Both the position numbers and the translations under genes were made by a program. Shown here one piece after another: positions 53,037 through 63,243 of a DNA stretch of 64,000 nucleotides. The notes beneath the pieces were generated by a model. The model ran no database searches. It saw nothing but the letters and a program-made list of their open reading frames with translations, and was not told where the DNA came from. Origin of the DNA: an uncultured Alphaproteobacteria bacterium (GTDB lineage Bacteria > Pseudomonadota > Alphaproteobacteria > UBA11222); NCBI GenBank assembly GCA_947258435.1, contig CAMYID010000004.1, forward strand, positions 186,001 to 250,000. Direction: 5' to 3'. Every line of letters starts with the position of its first letter. Positions within the stretch are counted from its first letter, which is position 1.

Positions 53037-53738
53037 ATGGCGACAATCGCACTTGTGGATGACGATCAGAATATTCTTACTTCCGTGGCGATTGCGCTGG
53101 AGGCGGAAGGATTTCACGTCCGGACATATCATGAAGGTGCAACGGCGCTATCGGCACTTGATGCCAATCCGCCCGATCTGGCTGTGCTCGATATAAAGAT
53201 GCCACGCATGGATGGTATGGAGCTGTTGCGGCGATTGCGGCAGAAGGGCAATCTGCCAGTGATATTCCTGACGTCAAAAGATGAAGAGCTGGATGAAATG
53301 CTGGGGTTGAAGATGGGCGCGGATGATTACATCCGTAAACCTTTTTCCCAGCGTCTGTTGATTGAACGGATCCGTGCCGTGCTGCGCAGAACGGCGCCTG
53401 ATGCGGGGGGGCAGTCAGCGGCGGGCGAGCAGGCGGCGCCGATTGTGCGCGGTCGGCTTGTGCTTGACCCGTTGCGGCATGCCTGCGGCTGGGACGGAAA
53501 AGATGTAACCCTGACGGTAACCGAATTCCTGATCCTGCAGGCATTGGCCCAGCGGCCCGGCTATGTGAAAAGCCGCGATCAGCTGATGGATGCGGCCTAT
53601 GACGATCAGGTTTATGTGGATGACCGGACAATCGACAGTCATATCAAGCGGTTGCGCAAGAAATTCAAATCCGTCGACCCTGAATTTGCCGCAATCGAGA
53701 CACTATATGGGGTCGGGTACAGATATGATGATGTGTGA
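53037..53738 (+). CDS. chvI: Response regulator ChvI (OmpR/PhoB type)
   Basis: The 233-aa regulator has a receiver ([11 protein letters not shown], Asp52 in [22 protein letters not shown]) and a winged-helix DNA-binding domain ([39 protein letters not shown]). It is the partner of the overlapping ChvG and controls envelope-stress and acid-response genes in alphaproteobacteria. ATG 53037 is preferred to GTG 53031 because AGAGGG stands just upstream. Confidence 0.94.
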   Translation: MATIALVDDDQNILTSVAIALEAEGFHVRTYHEGATALSALDANPPDLAVLDIKMPRMDGMELLRRLRQKGNLPVIFLTSKDEELDEMLGLKMGADDYIRKPFSQRLLIERIRAVLRRTAPDAGGQSAAGEQAAPIVRGRLVLDPLRHACGWDGKDVTLTVTEFLILQALAQRPGYVKSRDQLMDAAYDDQVYVDDRTIDSHIKRLRKKFKSVDPEFAAIETLYGVGYRYDDV

Positions 53739-55435
53739 CGGTGAATGTGGGGCGTAACTGGCGGCAGTTTTTCTTGCGCCGGCCGCAGAAACGCGGACCG
53801 ATATCGCCGCTGACCCGGCAGATTCTGGCGGTTAATTTTGTCGGGCTTGGTTTATTTGCCGCCGGCGCGCTCTATCTCAATCAGTTTCGGTCCGGGCTGA
53901 TTGAAACACGTATCCAGTCCCTTATCACTCAGGCTGAAATCATTGCCGGCGCGATTGCGCAGACAAGTGCGCGCGGACCTGCGGCAACCCGTGTCAACCC
54001 TGTCATAGCATCGCAGATCGTGCGCCGGATCGTCCTGCCGACGCAGACCCGTGCACGCTTGTTCAATGTGGAAGGGACGCTTGTTGTCGACAGCCGCGAT
54101 CTGGTCTTCCCCCAGCCGGTGCGCAGCTATGCCTTGCCACAGCCGGGCAAAGCCCCCGACACCGGGCAAAGCTGGATTGTGCGCCTGGAACAATCCTATG
54201 CGCGTCTGGTTGAGTGGCTGTTTCAGCGCGACCGCCCCCTATATCAGGAGGTCGAAAGCGCAAGGGCGAGTGACTATCCCGAGGTAACGGCTGCTCTGCA
54301 GGGCGACATTTCGGGCATTGTACGCGAAAACAGCCAGGGCGAGCCGATCATCAGTGTTGCGGTGCCGGTGCAGCGGTTTCGGGTTGTGCTTGGTGGGCTG
54401 ATGCTGACAACCGAAGCTGCCGATATCGATGAAATCGTTCGTGCGGAACGGCGTGCGATTATTGAGGTCTTTCTTGTGGCACTGGCGGTTGCCACCGCGA
54501 TGTCGCTTGTGACGGCAGGCGCGATCGTTCGCCCCATCAAGCGGCTTGCGGAAGCCGCCGACAGGGTTCGTTTGTTCAAAACCGAACGGGCGCCGATTCC
54601 CGATATGTCCCGCCGCAATGACGAGGTGGGCGATCTATCGGTCGCGCTGATCGAAATGACGACGGCATTATATGACAGGATCGATGCGATTGAGCGGTTT
54701 GCCGCCGATGTCGCCCATGAAATCAAGAATCCGCTGACATCGATCAATAGCGCAATCGAAAGCCTTGCTATTGCCAGGGATGACAAGAGCAAGGCAAAGC
54801 TGATGGCGATCATCCATAATGACGTGCGGCGCATGGATCGGCTGATCAGCGATATTTCAGCCGCTTCAAGACTTGATGCGCAATTGTCGCGCGCCAAGCC
54901 CGCACCTGTCAAAATCGTTCCGCTGCTGCGTGCGCTCGTCGATCTGTTCCGCGAGACGCAGGAGAAAGCCGTTACCTACCAGTTGCAGACTACCGACCTG
55001 CAGCCGGGCGGGGAAGCAACTACCGTCGTGCGGGGTGAAGAAGGACGTCTGGTTCAGGTCTTCCGTAACCTGCTTGAAAATGCCCTGTCCTTCAGTCCCG
55101 AGGCCGGCACAATCAGAATTCGCGTCCGCCCTGACGGCAATATGATTGTTGTTTCCATTGAGGATGAGGGGCCGGGTTTTCCGCTGTCCAATCTGGAGCG
55201 GGTTTTTGAGCGCTTCTATACAGACCGGCCCGAAATGGCGAAGGAGGATGGCCATTCGGGTCTGGGCTTGAGTATCTCAAGACAGATTATTGAAGCCTAT
55301 GGTGGGACAATTCAGGCGGAGAACCGATATGCGGGCAAACCGGCCCATGCTTCGGGTGCAAGTGATACAGGCGATGCCGGCGATACGCCGCAGCCCGTCG
55401 GGGCGCGGCTGACCGTCAGGTTGCGGCGCTATTGA
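53735..55435 (+). CDS. chvG: Sensor histidine kinase ChvG
   Basis: The 566-aa kinase has TM1 (about 28-48, [19 protein letters not shown]), a periplasmic sensor domain of about 200 residues, TM2 (about 248-268) and HAMP ([16 protein letters not shown]). These are followed by the phosphoacceptor His in [17 protein letters not shown] and an ATPase with [19 protein letters not shown] and [17 protein letters not shown] short low-complexity insert rich in Ala/Gly/Asp lies before the end. It starts with GTG overlapping the chvI stop. In rhizobia HPr kinase usually follows, but here the next genes are sulfate-assimilation genes. Confidence 0.94.
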   Translation: MTVNVGRNWRQFFLRRPQKRGPISPLTRQILAVNFVGLGLFAAGALYLNQFRSGLIETRIQSLITQAEIIAGAIAQTSARGPAATRVNPVIASQIVRRIVLPTQTRARLFNVEGTLVVDSRDLVFPQPVRSYALPQPGKAPDTGQSWIVRLEQSYARLVEWLFQRDRPLYQEVESARASDYPEVTAALQGDISGIVRENSQGEPIISVAVPVQRFRVVLGGLMLTTEAADIDEIVRAERRAIIEVFLVALAVATAMSLVTAGAIVRPIKRLAEAADRVRLFKTERAPIPDMSRRNDEVGDLSVALIEMTTALYDRIDAIERFAADVAHEIKNPLTSINSAIESLAIARDDKSKAKLMAIIHNDVRRMDRLISDISAASRLDAQLSRAKPAPVKIVPLLRALVDLFRETQEKAVTYQLQTTDLQPGGEATTVVRGEEGRLVQVFRNLLENALSFSPEAGTIRIRVRPDGNMIVVSIEDEGPGFPLSNLERVFERFYTDRPEMAKEDGHSGLGLSISRQIIEAYGGTIQAENRYAGKPAHASGASDTGDAGDTPQPVGARLTVRLRRY

Positions 55436-55501
55436 TCCGCAGGCTGACGCCCCGACGGCGTCGTCCGTAAGAAGACATCGTCACTGCCTCTTGCCTTGCG
55501 C

Positions 55502-57403
55502 CTAACCCAGATAGCCGCGTTCTTCAAGATAGGCAAAAATCTGATCTGCGGCTTCTTCCGCGGTAAGCCTGGTTGTGTCGATATGGATTTCGGCGGCGCG
55601 CGGCGGCTCATAAGGGCTGTCGATGCCGGTGAAGTTCTTGATCTCGCCGGCGCGGGCTTTCTTGTAGAGCCCTTTGACGTCGCGCTGTTCGGCAACATCG
55701 AGCGGTGTGTCCACGAAAACCTCTATAAACTCGTCCGGCTCCACAACATTACGCGCCATCTGTCTTTCTGAGCGGAACGGTGAAATGAAGGAAACAAGCG
55801 TGATAAGGCCCGATTCCACCATCAGTTTTGAGACTTCGGCCACACGGCGGATATTCTCCACCCGGTCTGCATCGGTGAAACCGAGATCCCGGTTCAGCCC
55901 GTGCCGCACATTATCACCGTCAAGACTTGTTGTATGACGGTTGATCCCACACAGCTTGCGTTCCAGCAGATTGGCAATGGTCGATTTGCCTGACCCGGAC
56001 AGGCCTGTGAACCACAAAATGGCAGGTTTCTGGTTTTTCAGGCTGGCGCGGGCATGCTTGTCGACATCCATCGCCTGCCAGTGGATATTGGCGGAGCGGC
56101 GCAGGGCAAAATTCAAGAGTCCCATGCCGACTGTATTATTGGTCAGCCTGTCGATCAGGATGAAGCCGCCTGTCTTGCGGTTGTCGTCATAGGGGTCAAA
56201 GGGAATCTGCTGATCGAGGGCGATATTGCAGACACCGATTTCATTAAGTTCAAGCTGCTTGGCCGCCAGCTCTTCCAGCGTGTTGACATTGACCTTGTAT
56301 TTCGGTTGCGCCGGCATGGCGGTAACCGTCCGTGTGCCAATCTTCATCAGATAGGGGCGGCCGGGCAGCATCGGCTGATCCGACATCCACAGAATGCGTG
56401 CCTCGAACTGATCGGAAACAGGGCAGGGGGAGGTTGCTTCGGCGATCATATCACCGCGTGAAATATCGATCTCGTCGGCCAGTGTCAGGGTTACGGATTG
56501 GCCGGCGCACGCCTCTGACAGTTCACCGTCATAGGTGACGATGTTGGCAACCTGGCTTTCACGCGCGGATGGCAGAACCTTGATCCTGTCGCCGGGGCGG
56601 ATACGACCACTGACAATTTCACCCGAAAACCCCCGAAAATCGAGATTGGGCCGGTTGACCCATTGAACCGGCATGCGGAATGGCTTTTCCTGCTCCTCGG
56701 TTTCCACCTGTACGGTTTCAAGATGCTGCATCAGGGTTGGTCCCTGATACCAGTCGGTCGTGTCGCTGGCTGTAATGATGTTGTCGCCACGTAACGCCGA
56801 CATCGGGATTGCCACGATATGTTTCAGTCCCAGCGAGGCCGCGAACTCGCGATATTCTTCATCAATGTCATTGAAGACTTTCTGTGAATAATCGACAAGA
56901 TCCATTTTGTTGATGGCCAGCACGACATGCTTTACGCCCAGCATGGAAATAATGAAGCTGTGCCGCTTTGTCTGGGTCAGCACGCCCTTACGCGCGTCGA
57001 TCATCATGATCGCAAGGTCGGCGGTCGAGGCGCCAGTTGCCATATTGCGGGTATATTGTTCATGACCAGGCGTATCGGCGACGATGAATTTGCGCTTTTC
57101 AGTAGAAAAGAAGCGATAGGCAACGTCGATTGTGATGCCCTGTTCGCGCTCGGCGGCAAGCCCGTCCACCAGCAGTGCAAGATCGAGTTCTTCGCCCTGG
57201 GTGCCCATTTTTTTGGACTCCGCTTCCAGTGCGCTCAGGTGATCCTCGAAAATCAGTTTCGATTCATAAAGCAGCCGGCCGATCAGGGTGGATTTACCGT
57301 CATCGACCGATCCGCAGGTGATAAAGCGCAACAGGCTCTTGTTTTCATGTGCCTTCAGATAGGCATTGATATCGCTGGCGATGAGATCTGATTGGTGGGC
57401 CAT
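55502..57403 (-). CDS. cysNC: Bifunctional sulfate adenylyltransferase subunit 1 / adenylylsulfate kinase (CysN-CysC)
   Basis: The 633-aa fusion first carries the GTPase CysN ([34 protein letters not shown]) with beta-barrel domains (about 240-440). From about residue 450 it carries APS kinase CysC ([33 protein letters not shown]). With CysD it makes APS from sulfate, and CysC then phosphorylates it to PAPS. ATG 57403 is one base after the cysD stop, so the genes are co-translated. It is convergent with chvG (66-nt gap). Confidence 0.95.
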   Translation of the reverse strand: MAHQSDLIASDINAYLKAHENKSLLRFITCGSVDDGKSTLIGRLLYESKLIFEDHLSALEAESKKMGTQGEELDLALLVDGLAAEREQGITIDVAYRFFSTEKRKFIVADTPGHEQYTRNMATGASTADLAIMMIDARKGVLTQTKRHSFIISMLGVKHVVLAINKMDLVDYSQKVFNDIDEEYREFAASLGLKHIVAIPMSALRGDNIITASDTTDWYQGPTLMQHLETVQVETEEQEKPFRMPVQWVNRPNLDFRGFSGEIVSGRIRPGDRIKVLPSARESQVANIVTYDGELSEACAGQSVTLTLADEIDISRGDMIAEATSPCPVSDQFEARILWMSDQPMLPGRPYLMKIGTRTVTAMPAQPKYKVNVNTLEELAAKQLELNEIGVCNIALDQQIPFDPYDDNRKTGGFILIDRLTNNTVGMGLLNFALRRSANIHWQAMDVDKHARASLKNQKPAILWFTGLSGSGKSTIANLLERKLCGINRHTTSLDGDNVRHGLNRDLGFTDADRVENIRRVAEVSKLMVESGLITLVSFISPFRSERQMARNVVEPDEFIEVFVDTPLDVAEQRDVKGLYKKARAGEIKNFTGIDSPYEPPRAAEIHIDTTRLTAEEAADQIFAYLEERGYLG

Positions 57404-57404
57404 C

Positions 57405-58307
57405 TCAGAAATAGCCCTCCTGCTTTTTCTTTTCCATCGATGCGGCGCTGTCATGATCGATCACCCGGCCCTGCCGTTCCGAGGTCGTCGTCAGCAGCAT
57501 CTCCTGAATGATTTCGGGCAGCGTTGTCGCATGGGATTCGATCGCGCCGGTCAACGGGTAGCAACCCAGCGTGCGGAAGCGCACCATCTTCTCCATCGGC
57601 ACTTCACCCGGATGCAGCTCCATCCGGTCGTCATCGACCATGATCAGGGTGCCGTCACGTTCAACGACCGGGCGTTTTGCGGAAAAGTAAAGCGGTACGA
57701 TGGGAATATCCTCAAGATAGATATATTGCCAGATATCGAGTTCGGTCCAGTTGGACAGGGGAAAGACCCGGATCGACTCGTTCATGGCCTTACGTGCATT
57801 ATAAAGGTTCCAAAGTTCGGGCCGCTGGTTCTTCGGGTCCCAGCGATGCTGTGCCGACCGGAACGAGAAAATCCGCTCCTTGGCCCGGGACTTTTCCTCA
57901 TCGCGCCGCGCACCGCCAAAGGCTGCATCGAATTTATACTTATCCAACGCCTGTTTGAGTGCCTGGGTTTTCATGATGTCTGTATGCACGGCCGATCCAT
58001 GGGTGAATGGACCAATCCCCTGCGCGACACCTTCCTCATTAATATGGACGATCAGCTCAAGCCCCAGCTTTTTCGTCAGCGTATCGCGGAATTCAATCAT
58101 TTCCCGGAATTTCCATGTGGTATCCACATGCAATACCGGGAAGGGGGGTTTTGAGGGATAAAACGCCTTCATGGCCAGGTGCAGCATCACCGCGCTGTCC
58201 TTGCCGATGGAATAGAGCATGACCGGGTTTTCTGTCTCCGCCACCACTTCACGCATGATATGGATGCTTTCGGCTTCCAGCCGTTGCAGATGCGTTAGTT
58301 GGGTCAT
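57405..58307 (-). CDS. cysD: Sulfate adenylyltransferase subunit 2 (CysD)
   Basis: CysD is the ATP-sulfurylase subunit that adenylates sulfate. The 300-aa protein has the PP-loop [35 protein letters not shown] and the C-terminal [16 protein letters not shown]. It is the first gene of a cysD-cysNC operon. The 274-nt upstream region has no gene; I see no clear CysB or SahR site. Confidence 0.95.
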   Translation of the reverse strand: MTQLTHLQRLEAESIHIMREVVAETENPVMLYSIGKDSAVMLHLAMKAFYPSKPPFPVLHVDTTWKFREMIEFRDTLTKKLGLELIVHINEEGVAQGIGPFTHGSAVHTDIMKTQALKQALDKYKFDAAFGGARRDEEKSRAKERIFSFRSAQHRWDPKNQRPELWNLYNARKAMNESIRVFPLSNWTELDIWQYIYLEDIPIVPLYFSAKRPVVERDGTLIMVDDDRMELHPGEVPMEKMVRFRTLGCYPLTGAIESHATTLPEIIQEMLLTTTSERQGRVIDHDSAASMEKKKQEGYF

Positions 58308-58561
58308 CTTGTTACTCCAAAACCTTCCCGCGTCAGGCCTTCGCCCAACCTCAGCTTGTCTAGTTGTTCGGTGATTGCTGGGAGCGTTAGCATAAGATTG
58401 CGTGCTTGTTTAGTCTAACTGCCTCAATCAGTCCAGAAGACGGTGACCATCGGGTTCGCAGGACGCCTATGGGCGGCGCTCAAGCAGGGCATATTGACAA
58501 AATGCCGTGCCTGTCTGGGTGCAAGACGCCAATTTACAAATTCGTAAAATTCATGCTATCC

Positions 58562-58576
58562 TTAAGTATTCATTAA
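58562..58576 (+). promoter_or_regulatory. CtrA-type box before a small uncharacterised gene
   Basis: TTAAGTATTCATTAA is an exact TTAA-N7-TTAA, only 6 nt before the ATG at 58582 and 30 nt before ATG 58606. A further TTAAC stands at 58586-58590. Confidence 0.5.
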
Positions 58577-58581
58577 GAAAA

Positions 58582-58971
58582 ATGGTTAACGCGCAGCTTA
58601 TTGCAATGTCTGGCGAACTCACAATTTCTTCATCGGGACGGTTTGCGGCGATCCGTCCGGTTGCGCCTGTGGAAAATCGCGGCGGCATGCATCGGGAGAA
58701 TCGTAACCAGTTTGCGGGCGATCATGCTCCCTATCGTCGTGACGAGGCAGCACGCGTGATTGCCGGATCTGATGCTGCGGAAGCATTGCTCTGCGAGCGG
58801 GGGCAGCGTTTGGCCAGATTGCGTGTGATGGCGCAGATTTTAGGTCAGAAGGCACCGGTCCACGCCCTGAATGGGAGCGATCATCGGTCACCGGCTTTAT
58901 CCCGGCTTGTCAGGCAATATCAGCCGGCGACAATGCCGCCGCCCGGTCCTGCCCGGCGGCTCTATCTTTAG
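58582..58971 (+). CDS. Small uncharacterised protein under a CtrA-type box
   Basis: The frame gives 129 aa from ATG 58582 or 121 aa from ATG 58606 (MSGELTISSSGRFAAIRPV). I do not recognise a family. The middle is charged (RRDEAARVIAGSDAAEALLCERGQRL) and probably helical. The tail is Pro/Arg-rich and ends PARRLYL. It has no signal peptide or membrane segment. A CtrA-type site just upstream makes a cell-cycle or motility-linked gene plausible. If the CtrA site is a repressor or lies over a promoter, the later ATG is the better start. The reading frame could still be spurious. Confidence 0.45.
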   Translation: MVNAQLIAMSGELTISSSGRFAAIRPVAPVENRGGMHRENRNQFAGDHAPYRRDEAARVIAGSDAAEALLCERGQRLARLRVMAQILGQKAPVHALNGSDHRSPALSRLVRQYQPATMPPPGPARRLYL

Positions 58972-59064
58972 GGTGCATGAGCTGGCTTTGGCTGTTTTTT
59001 GTTCTGTCTTTGACACGCTGCGTCGGACGGGCATCACCGCACAAATAGCTGTCGCTGATTGGTT

Positions 59065-59445
59065 TCAGTCCGGGCCGGAACGACGGTTGAGCAGTGCCGC
59101 GTGAATATCGGCAAGCGATTGCTCAAGTCGGGCAAGCCGTCCCTCAATTCGTGTCAGACGATCCCCAAGCGCCGCTATCCTGTCATGGGGCAGGCTGGAG
59201 GTTGACGGGGCATCCTGTTCTGCTGAACTAGTCGACACACCGCATCTGCTGGCAATTTCATCGCGGCTTTCGTCAAGAAAAACCGCGATCATTGCAACCT
59301 CTGAGGGGCTGACTTCGCGTTGATCCTTCCAGATATCGTTGATTTCAGGCTCACTCACCCCGAGGATTGCAGCCAGTTCGGTGCGGTTCGTTCCTTGTGC
59401 GGCAAGTTTGCGGTCAAACCACTCCTGATCGAAAAACAATGCCAT
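59065..59445 (-). CDS. Small helix-turn-helix protein with C-terminal coiled coil
   Basis: The 126-aa protein has an XRE-like helix-turn-helix (WFDRKLAAQGTNRTELAAILGVSEPEINDIWKDQREVS region, residues about 8-50). After a Ser-rich linker comes a heptad-patterned coil (ALGDRLTRIEGRLARLEQSLADIHAALL). This is a common alphaproteobacterial type of unknown target. It lies 15 nt before the parvulin gene end on the same strand, so the two are probably co-transcribed. Confidence 0.8.
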   Translation of the reverse strand: MALFFDQEWFDRKLAAQGTNRTELAAILGVSEPEINDIWKDQREVSPSEVAMIAVFLDESRDEIASRCGVSTSSAEQDAPSTSSLPHDRIAALGDRLTRIEGRLARLEQSLADIHAALLNRRSGPD

Positions 59446-59460
59446 TGCGCAAGGCGTGTC

Positions 59461-60366
59461 CTACTCCGCTGTCTCACTTTTTTCTCCGCCCAGTCCTTCT
59501 GGCGGGAATGTTTCGATCGTCGCGTTATCACGCAGACCTTTGACTAAATCCGCGACGATATCGTTATTGGCGGCTGAACGTAGTTCCGGCAGGGCTTCCT
59601 CAAAACCCGGTGCCTGCACGGGCCGTTTTTGTTCGACCTTGATCACATGCCAGCCGAATTTGCTTTCTACGGGTTCGCGGCTCACGCTGCCCGGCGACAG
59701 GGCGAAGGCGGCCTCTTCAAAGGCGGGCACCATCTGACCACGCTGGAAAAACCCCAGAGAGCCGCCCGACTGGGCTGATGGTCCGACTGAGTTTTTCCTG
59801 GCAAGTTCGGCGAAATCGGCCCCATCGATGAGCTGTTTAATCAGCGCTTCCGCTTCTTCCCGGCTGCGCACCAAAATGTGGCGTGCCTCAACCTCTTCCT
59901 TTCCGGACAGATCTGCTTCAAGCCGGGCATATGCCGCACGCAATGTCTCGTCAGTCAGAAGCGCATTGACCTTCTTGCTGACAAAAGCGGTAAGCACCAC
60001 ATCCTCAATCGCGTACTGGGCTCGGCGCAGTGTTTCCTTGTCCTCAAGTTGCTTGTTGTCGAAAGCTTCTGCTGTAAGAAGCTTGCGGTCGATGAGGCGA
60101 GCGACCAGCTGTTCATAAATATCCTGCAGCGGAATTTGCTGATATTGTGGCGGCAGGTCCTCATAGAGCAAAATCAGTTCCGAGACATAGACCGGCTGAC
60201 CATTTACCCTGGCAATGACCGTATCATCGGGCACCTCCCGTCCGGCCATTTCACGTAGTGCATCCGGGGTCATGTCCGTTGCGTTATGTGGCGATTGTGC
60301 GCCGGCAGAACCAAGCATCAGCATGATCATCGTGCCGGCAAAAGCGGCGGTTATCGGCGTTTTCAA
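59461..60366 (-). CDS. Periplasmic parvulin-type peptidyl-prolyl isomerase
   Basis: The protein has a signal peptide (KTPITAAFAGTMIMLMLGSAGA), a SurA-like helical N domain (VARVNGQPVYVSELILLYEDL-like), and a PpiC parvulin domain (about 175-265: EARHILVRSREEAEALIKQL, GGSLGFFQRGQMVPAFEEAAF, SKFGWHVIKVE). It folds or chaperones exported proteins. I chose TTG 60366, because it directly begins the signal peptide and GAGAG lies upstream. The frame opens 73 codons earlier, but that part has no protein character. Size from the TTG is 301 aa. Confidence 0.87.
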   Translation of the reverse strand: MKTPITAAFAGTMIMLMLGSAGAQSPHNATDMTPDALREMAGREVPDDTVIARVNGQPVYVSELILLYEDLPPQYQQIPLQDIYEQLVARLIDRKLLTAEAFDNKQLEDKETLRRAQYAIEDVVLTAFVSKKVNALLTDETLRAAYARLEADLSGKEEVEARHILVRSREEAEALIKQLIDGADFAELARKNSVGPSAQSGGSLGFFQRGQMVPAFEEAAFALSPGSVSREPVESKFGWHVIKVEQKRPVQAPGFEEALPELRSAANNDIVADLVKGLRDNATIETFPPEGLGGEKSETAE

Positions 60367-60494
60367 GGAACAGGCTCTCTTTCGGTTTCGGTTGACAGAT
60401 TGCAAGGAAGCTGACGACTGAAGCTGTTTCTCTGCAGACTGCGGTATCAACTTTCCTAGTCTTATGCTGCCGGCCCTGAAGCTGGCAAGTTGCG

Positions 60495-60743
60495 TTATCG
60501 TTTGCGAAACAAATCCCAGGCGCGAATGGCAAGCCAGATGGGTACAACGATAACTGCGCCCAGTATAATTGTCGGCATCGCCCATTTGACTGCATCAACA
60601 GCCCAATCGGTTATTTGCCGCATCGTTTCACCCAGATCCTGCCATACCGTCCAGGGTGTCATATCCAGAAAAGACATCAATGCACCGACGAGAAATGACA
60701 GAAATAATAACCGAATTGTGAGTTTCACGGGATTGCTCGGCAT
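60495..60743 (-). CDS. Small DUF6460-like inner-membrane protein
   Basis: The 82-aa protein has two hydrophobic segments (LTIRLLFLSFLVGALMSFL and AMPTIILGAVIVVPIWLAIRAW) and ends in positive residues (LFRKR). The layout and PIWLAIR ending match small alphaproteobacterial membrane proteins of the DUF6460 type. Function unknown. Confidence 0.7.
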   Translation of the reverse strand: MPSNPVKLTIRLLFLSFLVGALMSFLDMTPWTVWQDLGETMRQITDWAVDAVKWAMPTIILGAVIVVPIWLAIRAWDLFRKR

Positions 60744-60948
60744 GATCTGGGTCCTTTTTTACCCGCGACTGACGTGAAGATGATAGCTGTCATGTTATGT
60801 TGGCAGAACGGACTGTGCAGCTGGGGAGCCCGTCTGGTGTGGCGCAATAATCCGATACAACTCAAACTAGGATGCAGCTCAAACTAACAAGTTTTTGCGT
60901 AGGGGCAACAAGGTTGAGCGGTTTGATAGCAGGAAATGGGAACAGATG

Positions 60949-61596
60949 ATGATCGAGGCGGTAATCTGGGACTTTGGCGGCGTGCTGACAAGCAGTCCCT
61001 TTGAAGCATTCAACCGATATGAAAGAGAACATGGTATCCCGACAGACTTTATACGCAAGGTGAATGCAACAAATCCCGATACCAATGCCTGGGCGCAGTT
61101 TGAGCGCAGCGAAATCTCACTTGATGAATTTGACGGGCGCTTTGCGGCTGAAAGTAAAGCATTGGGATATGCTGTGCCGGGTCGGGAAGTTATTTCACTG
61201 CTGGGAGGTGATCTGCGGCCTGAAATGGTTCGTGCCTTGCAGATTTGTCAGGGCAGATATCGCGTTGGCTGCATCACCAATAATGTTTCGGCCGGGGAAG
61301 GGCCCGGTATGGCTCGCGATCAGGGGCGTGCGCAGGCCATCGCCGATGTGATGGCGCTGTTCCACCATGTCGTTGAATCACGGTTGGCCGGCGTGCGTAA
61401 GCCGGATCCGCAAATATATTTGATGGCATGTGACGCGTTGGGTGTTTCACCGGGACGGGCTGTTTATCTCGATGATCTGGGGGTCAACCTCAAGCCTGCG
61501 CGCGAACTGGGCATGCAGACGATCAAAGTCGGTGCCCCTGCCGCCGCGCTTGATGCGCTTGAAGCTGTTCTGGGTCACAGCCTGCGCGGCGGGTGA
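60949..61596 (+). CDS. HAD-superfamily hydrolase (epoxide-hydrolase-N/ACAD10-like)
   Basis: The 215-aa protein has the HAD motif I IEAVIWDFGGVLTSSP (a WDFGGV form), motif II CITNNV, the lysine in SRLAGVRKPDPQIYLMACDALGVSP, and motif IV VYLDDLGVNLKPARELGM. The WDFGGV, KPDP and YLDDLG sequence set resembles the N-terminal domain of soluble epoxide hydrolase and ACAD10, which dephosphorylate small substrates. ATG 60949 (or 60946) is used because GGAAATGGGAACAG precedes it; the frame opens at 60895. A terminator follows. Confidence 0.87.
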   Translation: MIEAVIWDFGGVLTSSPFEAFNRYEREHGIPTDFIRKVNATNPDTNAWAQFERSEISLDEFDGRFAAESKALGYAVPGREVISLLGGDLRPEMVRALQICQGRYRVGCITNNVSAGEGPGMARDQGRAQAIADVMALFHHVVESRLAGVRKPDPQIYLMACDALGVSPGRAVYLDDLGVNLKPARELGMQTIKVGAPAAALDALEAVLGHSLRGG

Positions 61597-61656
61597 TGCT
61601 ATGCTCCCAATTCATTTAAACTGTGCCAATGACTGTCAGGGCGAGGCCCTGAAAAG

Positions 61657-61688
61657 AAAAAGCTGCCCGACCAGTCGTGGCAGCTTTT
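61657..61688. terminator. Bidirectional terminator
   Basis: AAAAGCTGCC (61658-61667) and GGCAGCTTTT (61679-61688) pair perfectly around an 11-nt loop. The A run and T run serve both directions, between the HAD gene (+) and the YCF48-type gene (-). Confidence 0.85.
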
Positions 61689-61766
61689 ATCTGTTTCCCG
61701 AAAATTGATCCTTGGCCGGTGCGGCAAGGGGGCGGCGCATCTGCTACAGAGTTACCGCCAGGGGGG

Positions 61767-62810
61767 TCAGCTTGAAGGCGGGGTCTCAGGCTGCAGAACA
61801 ACGCCTGATTCGCCGAAGATGACAACCTGATCCCCTGCTGCATCGGTCACATCCGACAGGCCGATGCGCGAGGGCAGGATCGTTGCGGTAAAGCTTTTGC
61901 CCTCATCTGTACTGTACAGGATGGCACCGCCCAGACCGACAACGACCACCGTTCCGTCATCAAGCTGCACACTGCCGCTCAGGGACTGATTGGTGCCGGT
62001 GTCAACCTCGGTCCAGCTATCCCCCATATCGTCGCTGACGAACATATTGCCACGCATGCCAAGCGCCAGAATACGGCCATTGCGTAACGTTATCCCGCCC
62101 CAGAATGAGCCGTCATAGGGTGTTTGCAGTTCTTCCCAGGTTTGTCCTGAATCGTTTGAGCGGAAGAAGTAGCCTGCTTCTGCGGAAATCAGGACTTGTG
62201 AGCTCTTGTCCGGTCCCCAGAAGATGTTGTTCAGATGCGGGGCATAGAAATCTTCCGGCGGGTTTTCCAGAAGATCACGAACTTCCCAGCTTTTGCCGCC
62301 ATCGAAGGTTTCGATCATAAAACTGAAAGCGCCCGCAGCGATACCATGCTGTGCATTTTCGAACCAGACAGTCAGCAAAGGCGTCTCGGCAGGGGGGTCG
62401 GAATATTGCATTTCCCAGTTTTCCCCGCCGTCTGCTGTGTGCAGAACGATGGCATCATGTCCAACGGCCCAGCCATTTTTCTCATCGGCGAAATAGACTG
62501 AAGTCAGCGTATTGCGGGTCGGTACCGACTTTGCCTGTCGCCAATTTAGGCCGCCATCATCAGACAGAACGACATGCCCCCAATGGCCAACTGCGACCAG
62601 TCTTTCGCCCGCCTCGGCGACGCTCAGCAACAGTGTCTTGGTTGCAAGCTTTGATGGGATTGCATATTCAATCGGCGCTGTCTCAGGCGTCGGCCCACCT
62701 AATTTCTTGGGCGTTTGCGCCAAAGCTGCCTGGGCGGTCATTACAAAGAAGCCGGCGGCGACTGCGAACAAGGCAGTTGTCCAGCGGCTCAGGTGCGCGC
62801 TTTGTTGCAT
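61767..62810 (-). CDS. Exported YCF48/BNR-repeat (photosystem II assembly factor-like) protein
   Basis: The 347-aa protein has a signal peptide (about residues 1-32, ending AALAQ). The rest is a repeated beta-propeller of BNR/YCF48 type: LSDDGGLNWRQAKSVPTRNTL, GWAVGHDAIVLHTADGGENW, TFDGGKSWEV, FFRSNDSGQTWEEL, SDDMGDSWTEVD, STDEGKSFTATILP. Such proteins often lie with DUF1302, DUF1329 and RND genes used for export or uptake of hydrophobic substances. It is probably periplasmic. Role otherwise unknown. Confidence 0.88.
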   Translation of the reverse strand: MQQSAHLSRWTTALFAVAAGFFVMTAQAALAQTPKKLGGPTPETAPIEYAIPSKLATKTLLLSVAEAGERLVAVGHWGHVVLSDDGGLNWRQAKSVPTRNTLTSVYFADEKNGWAVGHDAIVLHTADGGENWEMQYSDPPAETPLLTVWFENAQHGIAAGAFSFMIETFDGGKSWEVRDLLENPPEDFYAPHLNNIFWGPDKSSQVLISAEAGYFFRSNDSGQTWEELQTPYDGSFWGGITLRNGRILALGMRGNMFVSDDMGDSWTEVDTGTNQSLSGSVQLDDGTVVVVGLGGAILYSTDEGKSFTATILPSRIGLSDVTDAAGDQVVIFGESGVVLQPETPPSS

Positions 62811-63243
62811 GATACTTACTTCCCACAGACGTTTCTTGTCAGGACATGAGGTAGAGCCGGTCGATGCTGGCAGCGCATGTCCCCTTATTTATCCCTTGTC
62901 AGCCCCGTTTGTAGCGGATCGATGCAGCCGATGCCAGCGGATCTTGCAGCAAGATAGGTCAGAATCGTGCGATTTGCACTGAAATCAGTCCTGTTTAAAA
63001 GGGAAATCGGCCGGGCAGCGGGATTTGTGCGCTATTTCAGCTGGTTTTTGCCTTCCGAGTGTTGCCTGACCGTGTGCCAACCGCTCCGTGATGCGGCGGT
63101 GCAAAGAGAAACCGGCTGGAGCGGTGAGGTAGGGGCGCGGCCAGCCGGCAGGAAATCGGAAACCCGCCGTTGCGCCCCGGCTTGCGGGCCGGGGCTGATC
63201 GGGGGCTGTTTATTGATTTATTTCGTTTGACTATGCACCTCTG
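62811..63243. other. Intergenic region between the DUF1302-type and YCF48-type genes
   Basis: This is 433 nt with no supported gene. A GC hairpin GCCCCGGC-TTGCGG-GCCGGGGC (63174-63195) lies about 50 nt downstream of the DUF1302-type gene, without a T tract. The promoter of the YCF48-type gene is presumably at the left side. Confidence 0.5.
63174..63195 (-). terminator. GC-rich stem-loop after the DUF1302-type gene
   Basis: Perfect 8-bp arms GCCCCGGC and GCCGGGGC with a 6-nt loop. No T run follows on the - strand, so this is only a possible terminator or mRNA end. Confidence 0.4.

Noticed and set aside
62512-62982. 156-codon + strand frame
   Set aside because: Mostly antisense to the YCF48-type gene; no domain or ribosome-binding site.
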